In this document: piece after piece, positions 37,819 to 46,355 of the stretch
Layout: each line of letters begins with the position of its first letter
How positions within the stretch are numbered: the first letter of the stretch is position 1
DNA from: Rouxiella badensis
Lineage (GTDB): Bacteria > Pseudomonadota > Gammaproteobacteria > Enterobacterales > Enterobacteriaceae
Reading direction: 5' to 3'
DNA length: 64,000 nucleotides
Assembly (NCBI GenBank): GCA_026967495.1
Contig: CP114060.1
Coordinates: 558,001 to 622,000 of the forward strand
The notes under the pieces: generated by a model
The model's database searches: none
What the model was told of the DNA's origin: nothing
What the model saw: only the letters and a program-made list of their open reading frames with translations
Translations under genes and position numbers: made by a program

Positions 37819-38445
37819 ATGAGTTGGCCGTTTATTGCTGTATTCCTTTCAGGTTGGCTTTATGTCGACGCCCGCTATCGCGGTCCACGCTGGCAGGGAT
37901 GGGTGTTTAAACCTGTTACTCTGCTGCTTCTGTTGTTATTGGCCTGGCAAGCGCCGGTGATAGGCACCAATGGATATCTGATTGTGCTTGGCCTGCTCGC
38001 GACGCTGGTTGCCGATGCGTTGCTGCTCCTGCCACGAGAGCGTTACCTGTACGCCATCGGGGCATTCTTCCTGTCACACCTGCTTTATACCCTGAGCTTC
38101 GCCAGTCAGATGAGTTTTACCTTCTTCTGGCCACTGCCTGCCGTACTGGTGGTGGTCGGTGCGGTTCTGCTGGCGATTATCTGGAGCCGACTGGAGGAAA
38201 TGCGCTGGGCGGTGATAACGTTTATCGCCATGACGCTACTGATGGTGTGGGTCGCCGGCGAGCAGTACTTCTATCGCAGCACCGATTTGGCCTTCTCGCT
38301 GCTCTGCGGCTCCATCCTGCTACTGGTCGCCAACATTGTTTGGCTGCTGAGCCACTACCGTTTTAAATTCCGCGCCGCCGACGCTATTGTCGCCGCCTGT
38401 TATTTCGGCGGACACTTCCTGATAGTCCGGTCGCTGTATTTGTAA
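37819..38445 (+). CDS. yhhN: YhhN, TMEM86/lysoplasmalogenase family membrane protein
   Basis: 208 residues, the E. coli length, with about eight hydrophobic helices. Family landmarks are GLLATLVADALLLLPRERYL and YAIGAFFLSHLLYTLSF, with a C-terminal AACYFGGHFLIVRSLYL. Relatives in vertebrates hydrolyse lysoplasmalogens; the bacterial role is not settled. It has a good ribosome site (AAGGAT) and its own 190-base upstream region. It is followed after 26 bases by the zntA promoter. Confidence 0.9.
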   Translation: MSWPFIAVFLSGWLYVDARYRGPRWQGWVFKPVTLLLLLLLAWQAPVIGTNGYLIVLGLLATLVADALLLLPRERYLYAIGAFFLSHLLYTLSFASQMSFTFFWPLPAVLVVVGAVLLAIIWSRLEEMRWAVITFIAMTLLMVWVAGEQYFYRSTDLAFSLLCGSILLLVANIVWLLSHYRFKFRAADAIVAACYFGGHFLIVRSLYL

Positions 38446-38471
38446 TCGCAGATAAATTCGTCACTTCACGC

Positions 38472-38503
38472 TTGACCCTGGAGTTAACTCCAGGGTGTAC
38501 ACT
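38472..38503 (+). promoter_or_regulatory. ZntR-controlled promoter of zntA
   Basis: -35 TTGACC (38472-38477) and -10 TACACT (38498-38503) are separated by 20 bases, the over-long spacer of MerR-family promoters. The spacer region holds the 22-base palindrome ACCCTGGAG-TTAA-CTCCAGGGT (38475-38496). This reproduces the E. coli zntA promoter almost base for base. Zn, Cd or Pb bound to ZntR would activate it. zntR itself is not in the window. Confidence 0.92.
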
Positions 38504-38542
38504 CCTGAAATCAGAGCTCAACAACGCTCTTTGGGAGGTAAT

Positions 38543-40908
38543 ATGTCAACACAACAGCATCAACACTCTTCAAGCTGTGGCGCGAACTGCCGCTCCTCTG
38601 CGCCTCACGCAACAACGTTCAAAAAAATCAGCAAAATCAAGCATGAAGACCCACATTCGGCAGGATGTTGCAGTGAATCTGCCCCGCTAGCGGCGGCGTC
38701 ATGCTGCAGCACCAGCCAACCCAGTGGGCACTCACATACTCAAGACGGATGCTGTAGCAGTGATACAGACGACGGCGGAAGCGGGGACGAAGAAGGTCCC
38801 GGCAATCTGGGCGCAGCCCTGCCTGGCACCCAGCGTTATAGCTGGCTGGTGTCCGGTATGGATTGCCCGAGCTGCGCCCGTAAAATAGAGAACGCGGTCA
38901 GTGGCCTGGCCAACGTTAGCCATGCCAAAGTGTTGTTCGCCACCGAAAAGCTGGTCGTTGATGCGGCGCAAAGCGTCTCTGCGGAAAGTTTTTCCTCACA
39001 GGTGGCTCAGGCCGTTGAGGCCGCTGGCTTCACCCTGAGAAAATCAGAGATAACTCAGGCTTCCCCTTCCCGCCTGAAAGAATATGCCCCTCTGATTACG
39101 CTGATTATCCTGATGCTACTCAGCACAGCACTGGCACAACTCTCTCCTCAATGGGGGAAAATCGCCTTTACCGCCACCACGCTGGTCGGCCTGTGGCCAG
39201 TGCTACGTCAGGCAATTCGACAGACGCGCAGCGGAACGCCATTTGCTATCGAAACGCTGATGAGTATTGCCGCCATCGGCGCGTTGTTCATTGGTGCCAC
39301 CGCCGAAGCGGCAATGGTTCTGCTGCTGTTTATGGTCGGAGAGAAACTCGAAGCCTTTGCCGCCAGCCGCGCACGAAGCGGGGTAAAATCCTTAATGGCA
39401 CTCATCCCCGAGAACGCCCGTAAGAAAGTGGCTGACGGCATGCAAACAGTATCGGTCGCCAGTCTGCGTCCAGGCGATATTATCGAGGTTGCCCCCGGAA
39501 GCCGCCTGCCGGTGGATGCCGTGCTGATGCAGGCCGCCGCCAGCTTCGATGAAAGTGCGTTAACCGGTGAATCGATGCCGGTCGAACGCCTACCGGATGA
39601 GAAAATTCCAGCGGGCAGCCTGTGCGTCGACAACGTTGCGCAACTGCGCGTTGCCTCTGCGCCAGGCCGAAGCGCGATTGACCGCATCCTTCAACTGATT
39701 GAAGAGGCGGAAGAACGCCGTGCGCCAATCGAGCGCTTCCTCGATAGCTTCAGCCGCTACTACACGCCGGTCATTATGCTCATGGCACTGCTGGTAATCC
39801 TTATTCCACCGCTGGCGATGGGCCTGCCATGGGAAACCTGGATTTACCGTGGTCTGACGCTGCTGTTGATTGGCTGCCCTTGTGCGCTGGTTATCTCCAC
39901 GCCCGCCGCGATCACCTCGGGTCTCGCCGCGGCCACTCGTCAGGGTGCGCTGATAAAAGGCGGCGCCGCGCTCGAACAGCTAGCGTTGGTAGAAACTATC
40001 GCGCTGGACAAGACCGGTACGCTGACCGAAGGAAAACCCGAGGTCACCGACGTGATTACACTGGCCGATATTGCGCAAGAACAACTGCTAATGCTAGCCG
40101 CCTCGGTTGAGGTCGGCTCGCATCACCCGTTGGCGAAGGCCATTCTGGCAGCCGCTCCCGACGTTAACCCGCCCTCCGCCGAACGCCGCCGTGCACTTGC
40201 AGGTATCGGGGTTGAGGGTTGGATAGACGGCAAACGCATTCTGGTTTCAGCGCCTAAGTCTCTCTCGGAGTCGACGTTGTCTCCCGCCGTCGTTGCGCAA
40301 ATTACCGCGCTGGAGTCCGCCGGTAAAACGGTGGTGGTGGTGTTGGAAGATACTCGCGCGCTCGGCCTGCTGGCGATGCGGGACAAGCTGCGCGACGACG
40401 CCATTAGCGCACTGGCCGAACTGAAAAGCCTGGGTATTGAAACGGTGATGCTGACCGGTGACAACCCGCTTGCGGCGCAAAGTATCGCCGCAAGACTGGG
40501 TATCGAGTTCAAGGCTGGGTTGCTGCCCGCCGATAAGGTACAGGCTGTGACGCAGCTAAGTCAGCAGCGAGTGACGGCGATGGTCGGTGACGGGATTAAT
40601 GATGCGCCTGCGATGAAAGCGGCACGGATTGGCATTGCGATGGGCAGCGGAACCGATGTGGCGTTGGAAACGGCAGACGCCGCGCTGACGCACAATCGCC
40701 TGAGCGGTCTGGCGCAGATGATTCGCCTTTCGCGGGCGACGCGAGCCAACATTCGTCAGAACATCTCTATCGCCCTTGGCCTGAAGGCCGTGTTCCTGGT
40801 AACAACGCTGCTTGGTCTGACGGGCCTCTGGCTTGCCGTGCTGGCAGACTCGGGCGCTACGGCGTTGGTCACCGCCAACGCGCTGCGCCTGCTCAGGAAA
40901 AATCATAA
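38543..40908 (+). CDS. zntA: ZntA, Zn/Cd/Pb-exporting P1B-type ATPase (probable indel at the stop)
   Basis: About 788 residues. A Cys/His-rich N-terminus of roughly 100 residues, with three CC pairs and several His, precedes the HMA domain (GMDCPSC at 105-111). The CPC metal motif is in LIGCPCALVIST and the phosphorylation site is DKTGT. MVGDGINDAPAM closes the ATP domain. As read, the frame runs on to 41035 into tusA; one more A in the A5 run at 40898-40902 gives LLRKKS and a stop at 40908, matching the E. coli end LLRRRS. GGGAGGT precedes the ATG. The N-terminus is longer than in E. coli. Confidence 0.94.
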
Positions 40909-40938
40909 AATAATCAGGCGGAAAGGCTTGTCGATAAT

Positions 40939-40977
40939 AAAGGGCACTGGCGTAATTATGCGCCCGTGCCTTTTTTT
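40939..40977. terminator. Terminator between zntA and tusA
   Basis: GGCAC-T-GGCG pairs with CGCC-C-GTGCC and seven Ts follow on the plus strand. It overlaps the last codons of tusA on the other strand. It confirms that zntA should end before 40939. Confidence 0.88.
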
Positions 40978-41207
40978 AGCAGGTAACGGTAAGGCAGATG
41001 TTCGGTATCTGACGCCAGCAGCTGATGTTCCATGAAACGGCAAAAGCCCGGAATATCACGAGTGGTAGCCGGATCGTCAGCCAGGATCAGCAGCGTTTCA
41101 CCGTCATTCATCTTACGCACGGTTTTACGGATCATCATGACTGGCTCAGGGCAGCGCAGGCCCAGTGCGTCCAGTTGGTGGTCGGCATCGTTAAATACAT
41201 CGCTCAT
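40956..41207 (-). CDS. tusA: TusA, sulfur-carrier protein for tRNA thiolation
   Basis: 83 residues. The active cysteine is Cys19 in GLRCPEPVMM, and the chain continues RKTVRKMNDGETLLILADDP and the GFCRFM segment. TusA takes persulfide sulfur from IscS and passes it to TusBCD and TusE/MnmA for 2-thiouridine in tRNA. Order zntA-tusA-yhhQ is as in E. coli. Confidence 0.96.
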   Translation of the reverse strand: MSDVFNDADHQLDALGLRCPEPVMMIRKTVRKMNDGETLLILADDPATTRDIPGFCRFMEHQLLASDTEHLPYRYLLKKGTGA

Positions 41208-41412
41208 TTTTACTCTCTTTCAGTTCTTTTCAGCCCATTTTACGGGCAACACCTTAAGCCGCGACAGTTTACCCCGCAAATTAATCTGAGCAAGGCGCAG
41301 TTGGTGCTTCAATGGTGATAGCCTTTTGTTGCGCAAACGTATAGTATGCGCGCCGCGGTAGTAAAATCACCGTTTTCAGTGCAAAATTTACGCTTTACGT
41401 CTAATGAAGTTA

Positions 41413-41443
41413 TTGGGTTCCCTCACCCCAAACACTAAAAAGG
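41413..41443 (+). ncRNA. Candidate preQ1-I riboswitch in the yhhQ leader
   Basis: P1 is TTGGG (41413-41417) with CCCAA (41427-41431). The loop starts TTC as in known class I aptamers. CCT (41421-41423) can pair with AGG (41441-41443) as the P2 pseudoknot across the A-rich linker ACACTAAAA. C41426, directly 5' of the P1 return strand, is in the place of the preQ1-pairing cytosine of the B. subtilis aptamer. The AGG is also the ribosome site of yhhQ, so ligand binding would block translation. Downstream yhhQ encodes a queuosine precursor transporter, which fits. Found by eye only. Confidence 0.7.
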
Positions 41444-41452
41444 TCACAATTT

Positions 41453-42142
41453 ATGTATTCGTTTACAGCTCAACAGCGGTTTTCCGCGTTGGTATGGCTT
41501 TCGCTTTTCCATATCGCCATCATTACCTCCAGTAACTATCTGGTGCAATTACCCGTATCGATCTTTGGTTTTACCACCACCTGGGGCGCGTTTACCTTTC
41601 CGTTTATTTTCCTCGCCACTGATTTAACGGTACGCATCTTTGGTGCACCGCTGGCGCGACGGATCATTTTGTCGGTGATGGTGCCCGCTTTGGTTATCTC
41701 CTATTTCATCTCCGCGCTCTTTTATCAGGGCAGTTGGCAGGGATTTGCGTCGCTCAGCAGCCTGAACGTGATGGTTGCCCGCATCGCAACCGCCAGCTTT
41801 ATGGCCTACGTACTCGGCCAAATCCTTGATGTACAGGTGTTTAACCGTCTTCGCCAGCGTAACAGCTGGTGGGTGGCACCGACGGCAGCAATGTTTTTGG
41901 GCAATATTAGCGACACGCTGGCCTTCTTCTTTATTGCGTTCTATAAAAGTAGCGATGCCTTCATGGCGCAGCACTGGGTCGAGATTGCGCTGGTGGACTA
42001 CAGCTTTAAATTGCTCATTTGTCTGATTTTCTTCCTGCCGATGTACGGTATGCTGCTGAACGTCCTGCTTAAGCGCCTGGCTCATTCAGGTAAAAGCGAT
42101 GCTGTAGCGTTTAACGACGACACAAAAGCCGCCAATATCTGA
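41453..42142 (+). CDS. yhhQ: YhhQ, queuosine precursor transporter
   Basis: 229 residues with six or more membrane helices, in the VUT/COG1738 family, which imports preQ0/preQ1 for queuosine synthesis in tRNA. Visible landmarks are FPFIFLATDLTVRIFGAPLAR, YVLGQILDVQVFNRLRQRNSWW and LGNISDTLAFFFIAF, with conserved acidic residues within helices. The candidate riboswitch directly upstream supports this function. tusA, its divergent neighbour, also serves tRNA modification. Confidence 0.92.
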   Translation: MYSFTAQQRFSALVWLSLFHIAIITSSNYLVQLPVSIFGFTTTWGAFTFPFIFLATDLTVRIFGAPLARRIILSVMVPALVISYFISALFYQGSWQGFASLSSLNVMVARIATASFMAYVLGQILDVQVFNRLRQRNSWWVAPTAAMFLGNISDTLAFFFIAFYKSSDAFMAQHWVEIALVDYSFKLLICLIFFLPMYGMLLNVLLKRLAHSGKSDAVAFNDDTKAANI

Positions 42143-42259
42143 CTTGCTTTTCGGCCTTGAATAGGTTGCCATAAAGGCCGTGAAGTCAATTACCTAACCG
42201 CGTTCCGCACGTTGGCGGTCCCGTTGGGTGTAGAGTGCGTGAAACTTAAAGGAAGCCCT

Positions 42260-42826
42260 ATGCACAAATTAGCCAAGTTTATGGGAATAACACTGCTGGT
42301 TGCCGGTTTGGCAGCTTGCGATGGCAAAACCGACGATAAAACTGCTTCGGCAGACAAAGGGGCTACGCCGGCAGCGGCGACGACAACGCAACAGGTAAGC
42401 CTGCTTAACGGCAAACTGGCGTTCTCACTGCCGCAGGGAATGAGCGACCAGAGCGGCAAGCTCGGCACTCAGGCCAACAATATGCACGTTTACGCGGATA
42501 AAACCGGGCAGAAAGCGGTGATCGTCATTCTGGGTGACTCAACGCCGGACTCTCTGGAAGTTGTGGCAAACCGTCTGGAACAGCAGCAACGCGACCGCGA
42601 CACCAATCTGCAAGTGGTTACCAACAAGTCCATTCAGGTTAACGGGCAGACCTTGCAGCAGTACGACAGCGTGATCAACGCTGCGGGTCAGAAAGCGTAT
42701 TCGTCTATCGTGCTGGCGAAGATCGATAACCAGCTGATGACCATGCAAATTACGATGCCAGCTGACAACCAGCAGCAGGCCCAGACCGACGCCGAAGCGA
42801 TTATCGCTACGCTGAAGGTGCAGTAA
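42260..42826 (+). CDS. dcrB: DcrB, lipoprotein
   Basis: 188 residues. The lipobox LAAC places the lipidated Cys at residue 20, after MHKLAKFMGITLLVAGLAA. The mature part matches E. coli DcrB through GKLAFSLPQGMSDQSGKLGT and NMHVYADKTGQKAVIVILGD. DcrB is needed for phage C1/C6 adsorption and, with Lgt, for envelope lipoprotein maturation in Salmonella. The start is the ATG with AAAGGAAG upstream. Order yhhQ-dcrB is as in E. coli. The next gene, yigL, belongs to a different region in E. coli. Confidence 0.94.
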   Translation: MHKLAKFMGITLLVAGLAACDGKTDDKTASADKGATPAAATTTQQVSLLNGKLAFSLPQGMSDQSGKLGTQANNMHVYADKTGQKAVIVILGDSTPDSLEVVANRLEQQQRDRDTNLQVVTNKSIQVNGQTLQQYDSVINAAGQKAYSSIVLAKIDNQLMTMQITMPADNQQQAQTDAEAIIATLKVQ

Positions 42827-42925
42827 AGAGTTATCAACACGTCCAAGGCCCTCTTTCGCGTGTCTTGCCCCTGCTCAGTGAGAAAACACCAGGCGGCATG
42901 AGTTAAAGCCGGTCAGGAATTTTCA

Positions 42926-42961
42926 GCAAAAGGGCCGCCCGTTTTACAACGGGCGGCCCTT
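42926..42961. terminator. Terminator between dcrB and yigL
   Basis: A perfect 14-pair stem, AAGGGCCGCCCGTT with AACGGGCGGCCCTT around a four-base loop, ends in TTTT on the minus side. It serves yigL and probably dcrB from the other direction. Confidence 0.85.
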
Positions 42962-42981
42962 GATGCTTCTGACAGTACGCG

Positions 42982-43792
42982 TTAGCGGTCGTTATTCAGA
43001 TACATTCTGCGCAAATAGTGGGGAACGGCATCGTCGGCGTTAGAACCAATGATTTCAGCCTCAGGCATTGCGGCCTTCAGACGCGGCAATGAACCGCTCA
43101 TCAGACAGCCTTTGCCTGACATGTTTAACATCTCAAGGTCGTTCATACCATCACCAAACGCGATACAGTCTTTCAACGTATAGCCCATCAGTTTTGAGAC
43201 CTCTTCAAGCGCGTGCCCTTTCGACACCCCACCGGCCATCACTTCCAGACAGACCGGCAGCGAGAAACTTACGTTAACGCGGTCGCCCCAGCGTGCAATG
43301 ATCGCCTCTTCGAGCGGGATCAGCTTCTCGTGATCGTCACAGGTGAAATAGACCTTGGCGATACCGTCGGTCTCAAGCAGACCCGGTTGATAGAGTTGGT
43401 ATTTGAAAATCGACTCCTTGAAGAAGTCCTCCTGATCGCGACGATCGCGGTTCATGAACCAGTCATCGTTGCGATAAACATTGGTCAGAATGTCTGGGTT
43501 GTCGTGCGCAATCGCGAACAGGTCTTCGGCGATGTCAGGTGCCAGATTATGGCTGAAAATCAGCTCGCCTTCGGTGTTGTGCACTCGTGCGCCGTTGGAG
43601 GTTATCATGTAGGCACTGATCCCCAGATTATCGCGCATCTGCGCAACGTCGATATGGTGGCGTCCGGTGGCAAAAACAAAGTGAATGTCACGCTGGGTCA
43701 ACAGCTGCAGGGTCTCTTTGGCGAAAGTGACTCAGGGTATGATCGGGTGACAGCAGTGTGCCATCTAAATCGGAAGCAACAACATGATACAT
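42982..43792 (-). CDS. yigL: YigL, HAD-family sugar/PLP phosphatase (one indel)
   Basis: About 269 residues. Codons from 43792 read MYHVVASDLDGTLLSPDHTL, with the nucleophile aspartates in SDLDGT. The frame breaks at an A3 run (43724-43726) that is one base too long, and continues TQRDIHFVFATGRHHIDVAQ to GDGMNDLEMLNMSGKG, the Mg-binding motif IV. In E. coli YigL dephosphorylates sugar phosphates and helps survive glucose-phosphate stress. It lies 48 bases downstream of pldB. Confidence 0.9.
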
Positions 43793-43840
43793 AGCGTTAG
43801 GTTCTAACCTCTGATGGAGTTGTGCGCGGCGAGCCGCGGT

Positions 43841-44833
43841 TTACGTCTTGCGCGCGAAAAAGCGCATGGTGGCGTCTAGCGCCTTTGCCCGCATAGCGTC
43901 CCGCTCAAACAGGATCTCATGGCGTGCGCCTTCGATGACCAGCGGTTTACCCCCTTCACAAGGATGCCCGGCAACGGCCATGGCCTGACAAAAAGCGGTG
44001 TGGGATCGGTTATCGACAACGTGATCCTCACTCGCCTGCAATAACAGCACCGGGGTGGTGATTTTTTTGGCTTCCTGCAGAATCTGCATACCGGCCTGAA
44101 TACTTTCACGCACCCAGTGGTAGGTTGGTCCACCTACCCGTAACTCAGGATAATCAGAGTAAAAACGCTGGTTACGGCGATAGCGCTCGCGGCTGTGGGT
44201 CAGCCGATTGACCACAAACGGCAGAGGCCGCCAGCTGCCGGTACCCATGGCGTAGCCATCGCGATACATCGGTCGGCGTTCGGCTAAGTTAAGGATTTTT
44301 CGTGTCAGCCAGCTCGGCATGCGCAGGTAAATACCGGTCATCGGCGCACACAGCACCGCGGCGTCAAAGTTTTTCGGCTCCCGCGCCAGGAACAGCGCAA
44401 GAATCGCCCCGCCCATCGAATGCGCCAGCGCAAACTTTTTGGCGTAATTGCGTGGCGCAATCTCGAGCTTGTAAAAGGTCGACAGGTCTTTCACGTAATC
44501 ATCGAAGTTCTGCACGTGCCCACGATGCGGGTCTTTCAGCAGTCGGCCTGAACGCCCCTGCCCGCGATGATCGACAATCATCACGTCATAGCCGCAGTGA
44601 AACAGATCGTAGGCCAGCTCGGGATATTTTACGTAGCTTTCGACACGTCCCGTTGACACAAATATGACTTTATCATGACTGGGGGAACAAAAACGGACAT
44701 AGCGGATCGGGACGTTATCGACCCCGATAAATTCGCCTTCAATTCTGGTACGCCAAAAGTCCAGCAGCGGACCCATCGCAAAGGCCGAAAAGCCGTATTC
44801 ACGCGTTAACCACCGATCGTAATTTGATGACAT
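43841..44833 (-). CDS. pldB: PldB, lysophospholipase L2
   Basis: 330 residues of alpha/beta hydrolase fold. The nucleophile elbow is AHSMGGA, with VDHRGQGRSGRLL and GARHEILFERDAMR carrying the catalytic His. It hydrolyses lysophospholipids at the inner membrane. I start at MSSNYDRWLTREYGFSAFAM; 35 codons upstream in frame lie beyond the likely start. The next gene upstream, rhtB, is divergent. Confidence 0.92.
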   Translation of the reverse strand: MSSNYDRWLTREYGFSAFAMGPLLDFWRTRIEGEFIGVDNVPIRYVRFCSPSHDKVIFVSTGRVESYVKYPELAYDLFHCGYDVMIVDHRGQGRSGRLLKDPHRGHVQNFDDYVKDLSTFYKLEIAPRNYAKKFALAHSMGGAILALFLAREPKNFDAAVLCAPMTGIYLRMPSWLTRKILNLAERRPMYRDGYAMGTGSWRPLPFVVNRLTHSRERYRRNQRFYSDYPELRVGGPTYHWVRESIQAGMQILQEAKKITTPVLLLQASEDHVVDNRSHTAFCQAMAVAGHPCEGGKPLVIEGARHEILFERDAMRAKALDATMRFFARKT

Positions 44834-44979
44834 CGACTGTCCCAGGGCAAAAATAAAGCGTGGAGAAATTATGTTGTTTTCGGGCTGTAGCGCAATTTTA
44901 AACAATAGCGTATTGTGCCACAAAAAGACGCATCTCAATAGATTTCAAGCTGCACGGTCAGCATCAAAGGAGAACGACA

Positions 44980-45600
44980 ATGACATTGGACTGGTGGCTG
45001 ACTTATCTGCTCACGACTTCAATTTTAAGCCTGTCGCCGGGGTCTGGCGCAATTAATACCATGAGTACAGGCATCAGCCATGGCTATCGCGGTGCAGTGG
45101 CGTCCATCGCCGGGCTGCAAACAGGCCTATCGATCCATATCGTGCTGGTCGGCATCGGCCTTGGCGCACTGGTGTCTCAGTCGCTGTTGGCGTTCGAGAT
45201 TTTAAAATGGTGCGGAGCGGCCTATCTCATCTGGCTCGGTATCTGCCAGTGGCGTACCTCGGGCGCTATCAACATGAACGCGCTGGCGAGCAGCATGCCG
45301 CGCCGCAAGCTGTTTAAACGCGCGGTGCTGGTTAACCTGACCAACCCGAAAAGCATCGTGTTTCTTGCCGCGCTGTTCCCGCAGTTTATAATTCCCCACC
45401 AGCCGCAGGTCGCGCAGTATCTGGTGCTGGGGGTGACGACCGTGGTGGTCGATATTATCGTAATGATTGGCTATGCCACGCTGGCAAAACGCATCGCCGG
45501 CTGGATAAAAGCACCGAAACAGATGACGCTGCTGAACCGCATCTTCGGCTCGCTGTTTATGATGGTCGGCCTGCTGTTGGCGACGGCGCGTAAAATCTGA
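44980..45600 (+). CDS. rhtB: RhtB, homoserine/homoserine lactone exporter
   Basis: 206 residues, LysE family, with five or six helices. The family start TSILSLSPGSGAINTMSTGI and GYRGAVASIAGLQTGLSIHI match E. coli RhtB nearly residue for residue. It exports homoserine, threonine and homoserine lactone. A good ribosome site (AAAGGAGAA) precedes the ATG. It converges on rhtC across a terminator. Confidence 0.96.
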   Translation: MTLDWWLTYLLTTSILSLSPGSGAINTMSTGISHGYRGAVASIAGLQTGLSIHIVLVGIGLGALVSQSLLAFEILKWCGAAYLIWLGICQWRTSGAINMNALASSMPRRKLFKRAVLVNLTNPKSIVFLAALFPQFIIPHQPQVAQYLVLGVTTVVVDIIVMIGYATLAKRIAGWIKAPKQMTLLNRIFGSLFMMVGLLLATARKI

Positions 45601-45613
45601 CCGCGAATGCTTC

Positions 45614-45649
45614 AAAAAAAGGGCGTCCTATTGAGGCACGCCCTTTTTT
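45614..45649. terminator. Bidirectional terminator between rhtB and rhtC
   Basis: GGGCGT (45621-45626) pairs with ACGCCC (45638-45643), flanked by seven As on one side and six Ts on the other. Confidence 0.9.
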
Positions 45650-45666
45650 ATGAATACGACCCTGCG

Positions 45667-46296
45667 TTAACGAGAAATAATCAGGTGGATGCCGATACCG
45701 GCAAACAGTACGCCAGCCACGCCGTCAATCCATTTGGCCAGACGTTGGTAGCCACGGCGCATCACCGGCAGCGCGAAGACCATGGTCACCACGGTGAACC
45801 ATGCCAGTGTCTCAATGCAGATCAAGGCAAACAGGCCCCAACGCTCGCCGCTGCCAACGCTGTCACCTACAAAGAGTGAGAAGATACTGCCGAAATAGAT
45901 AACTGCCTTCGGGTTGGAAAGATTGGTCAGCAAACCGCGCATAAAGGTTTTGCCCCGCGCAGGAAGTTTCACCGGTTGGCTCTCAGAGGCCAAAGTGCCG
46001 GCGGCCTTTTTAGCACGCGCTGATTTCAGCAGTTGCCAGCCCATCCAGCAAAGATACAGGCCACCGCCGACGGTAATAATCTGGTGCAGCCAGGCCATTT
46101 TCTCCAGCAGCAGATGCAGGCCCATCAAGGCTACCGCGGCCCAGACCATCACGCCAAGCGTAATACCCAACACGGCCATCATCGCCTCACGGCGAGAGCG
46201 GCTCATGGCAGTCTGGGAAACGAAGAAAAAGTCCGGTCCCGGTGACATCAATGCAACAAGATGCACGGCGGCGACGGTTAAAAACAGAATTATCAT
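45667..46296 (-). CDS. rhtC: RhtC, threonine exporter
   Basis: 209 residues, LysE family. VHLVALMSPGPDFFFVSQTA, LGITLGVMVWAAVALMGLHL and GLLTNLSNPKAVIYFGSIFS match E. coli RhtC. It exports threonine. It lies 59 bases downstream of recQ on the same strand. Confidence 0.96.
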   Translation of the reverse strand: MIILFLTVAAVHLVALMSPGPDFFFVSQTAMSRSRREAMMAVLGITLGVMVWAAVALMGLHLLLEKMAWLHQIITVGGGLYLCWMGWQLLKSARAKKAAGTLASESQPVKLPARGKTFMRGLLTNLSNPKAVIYFGSIFSLFVGDSVGSGERWGLFALICIETLAWFTVVTMVFALPVMRRGYQRLAKWIDGVAGVLFAGIGIHLIISR

Positions 46297-46355
46297 TTTT
46301 ACTGCTCCCTTTTTGACACTGACTCATTCGACTCTTAACAGGCCGGCCATTGTAC

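Noticed and set aside
40909..41035. Extended C-terminus of ZntA running into tusA
   Set aside because: The tail has no counterpart in ZntA proteins, crosses a strong terminator and overlaps tusA. One extra A in the A5 run gives the normal end LLRKKS.
42827..43000. Mobile-element scar at the dcrB-yigL junction
   Set aside because: I see no terminal repeats, target duplication or transposase remnant, only a terminator hairpin.
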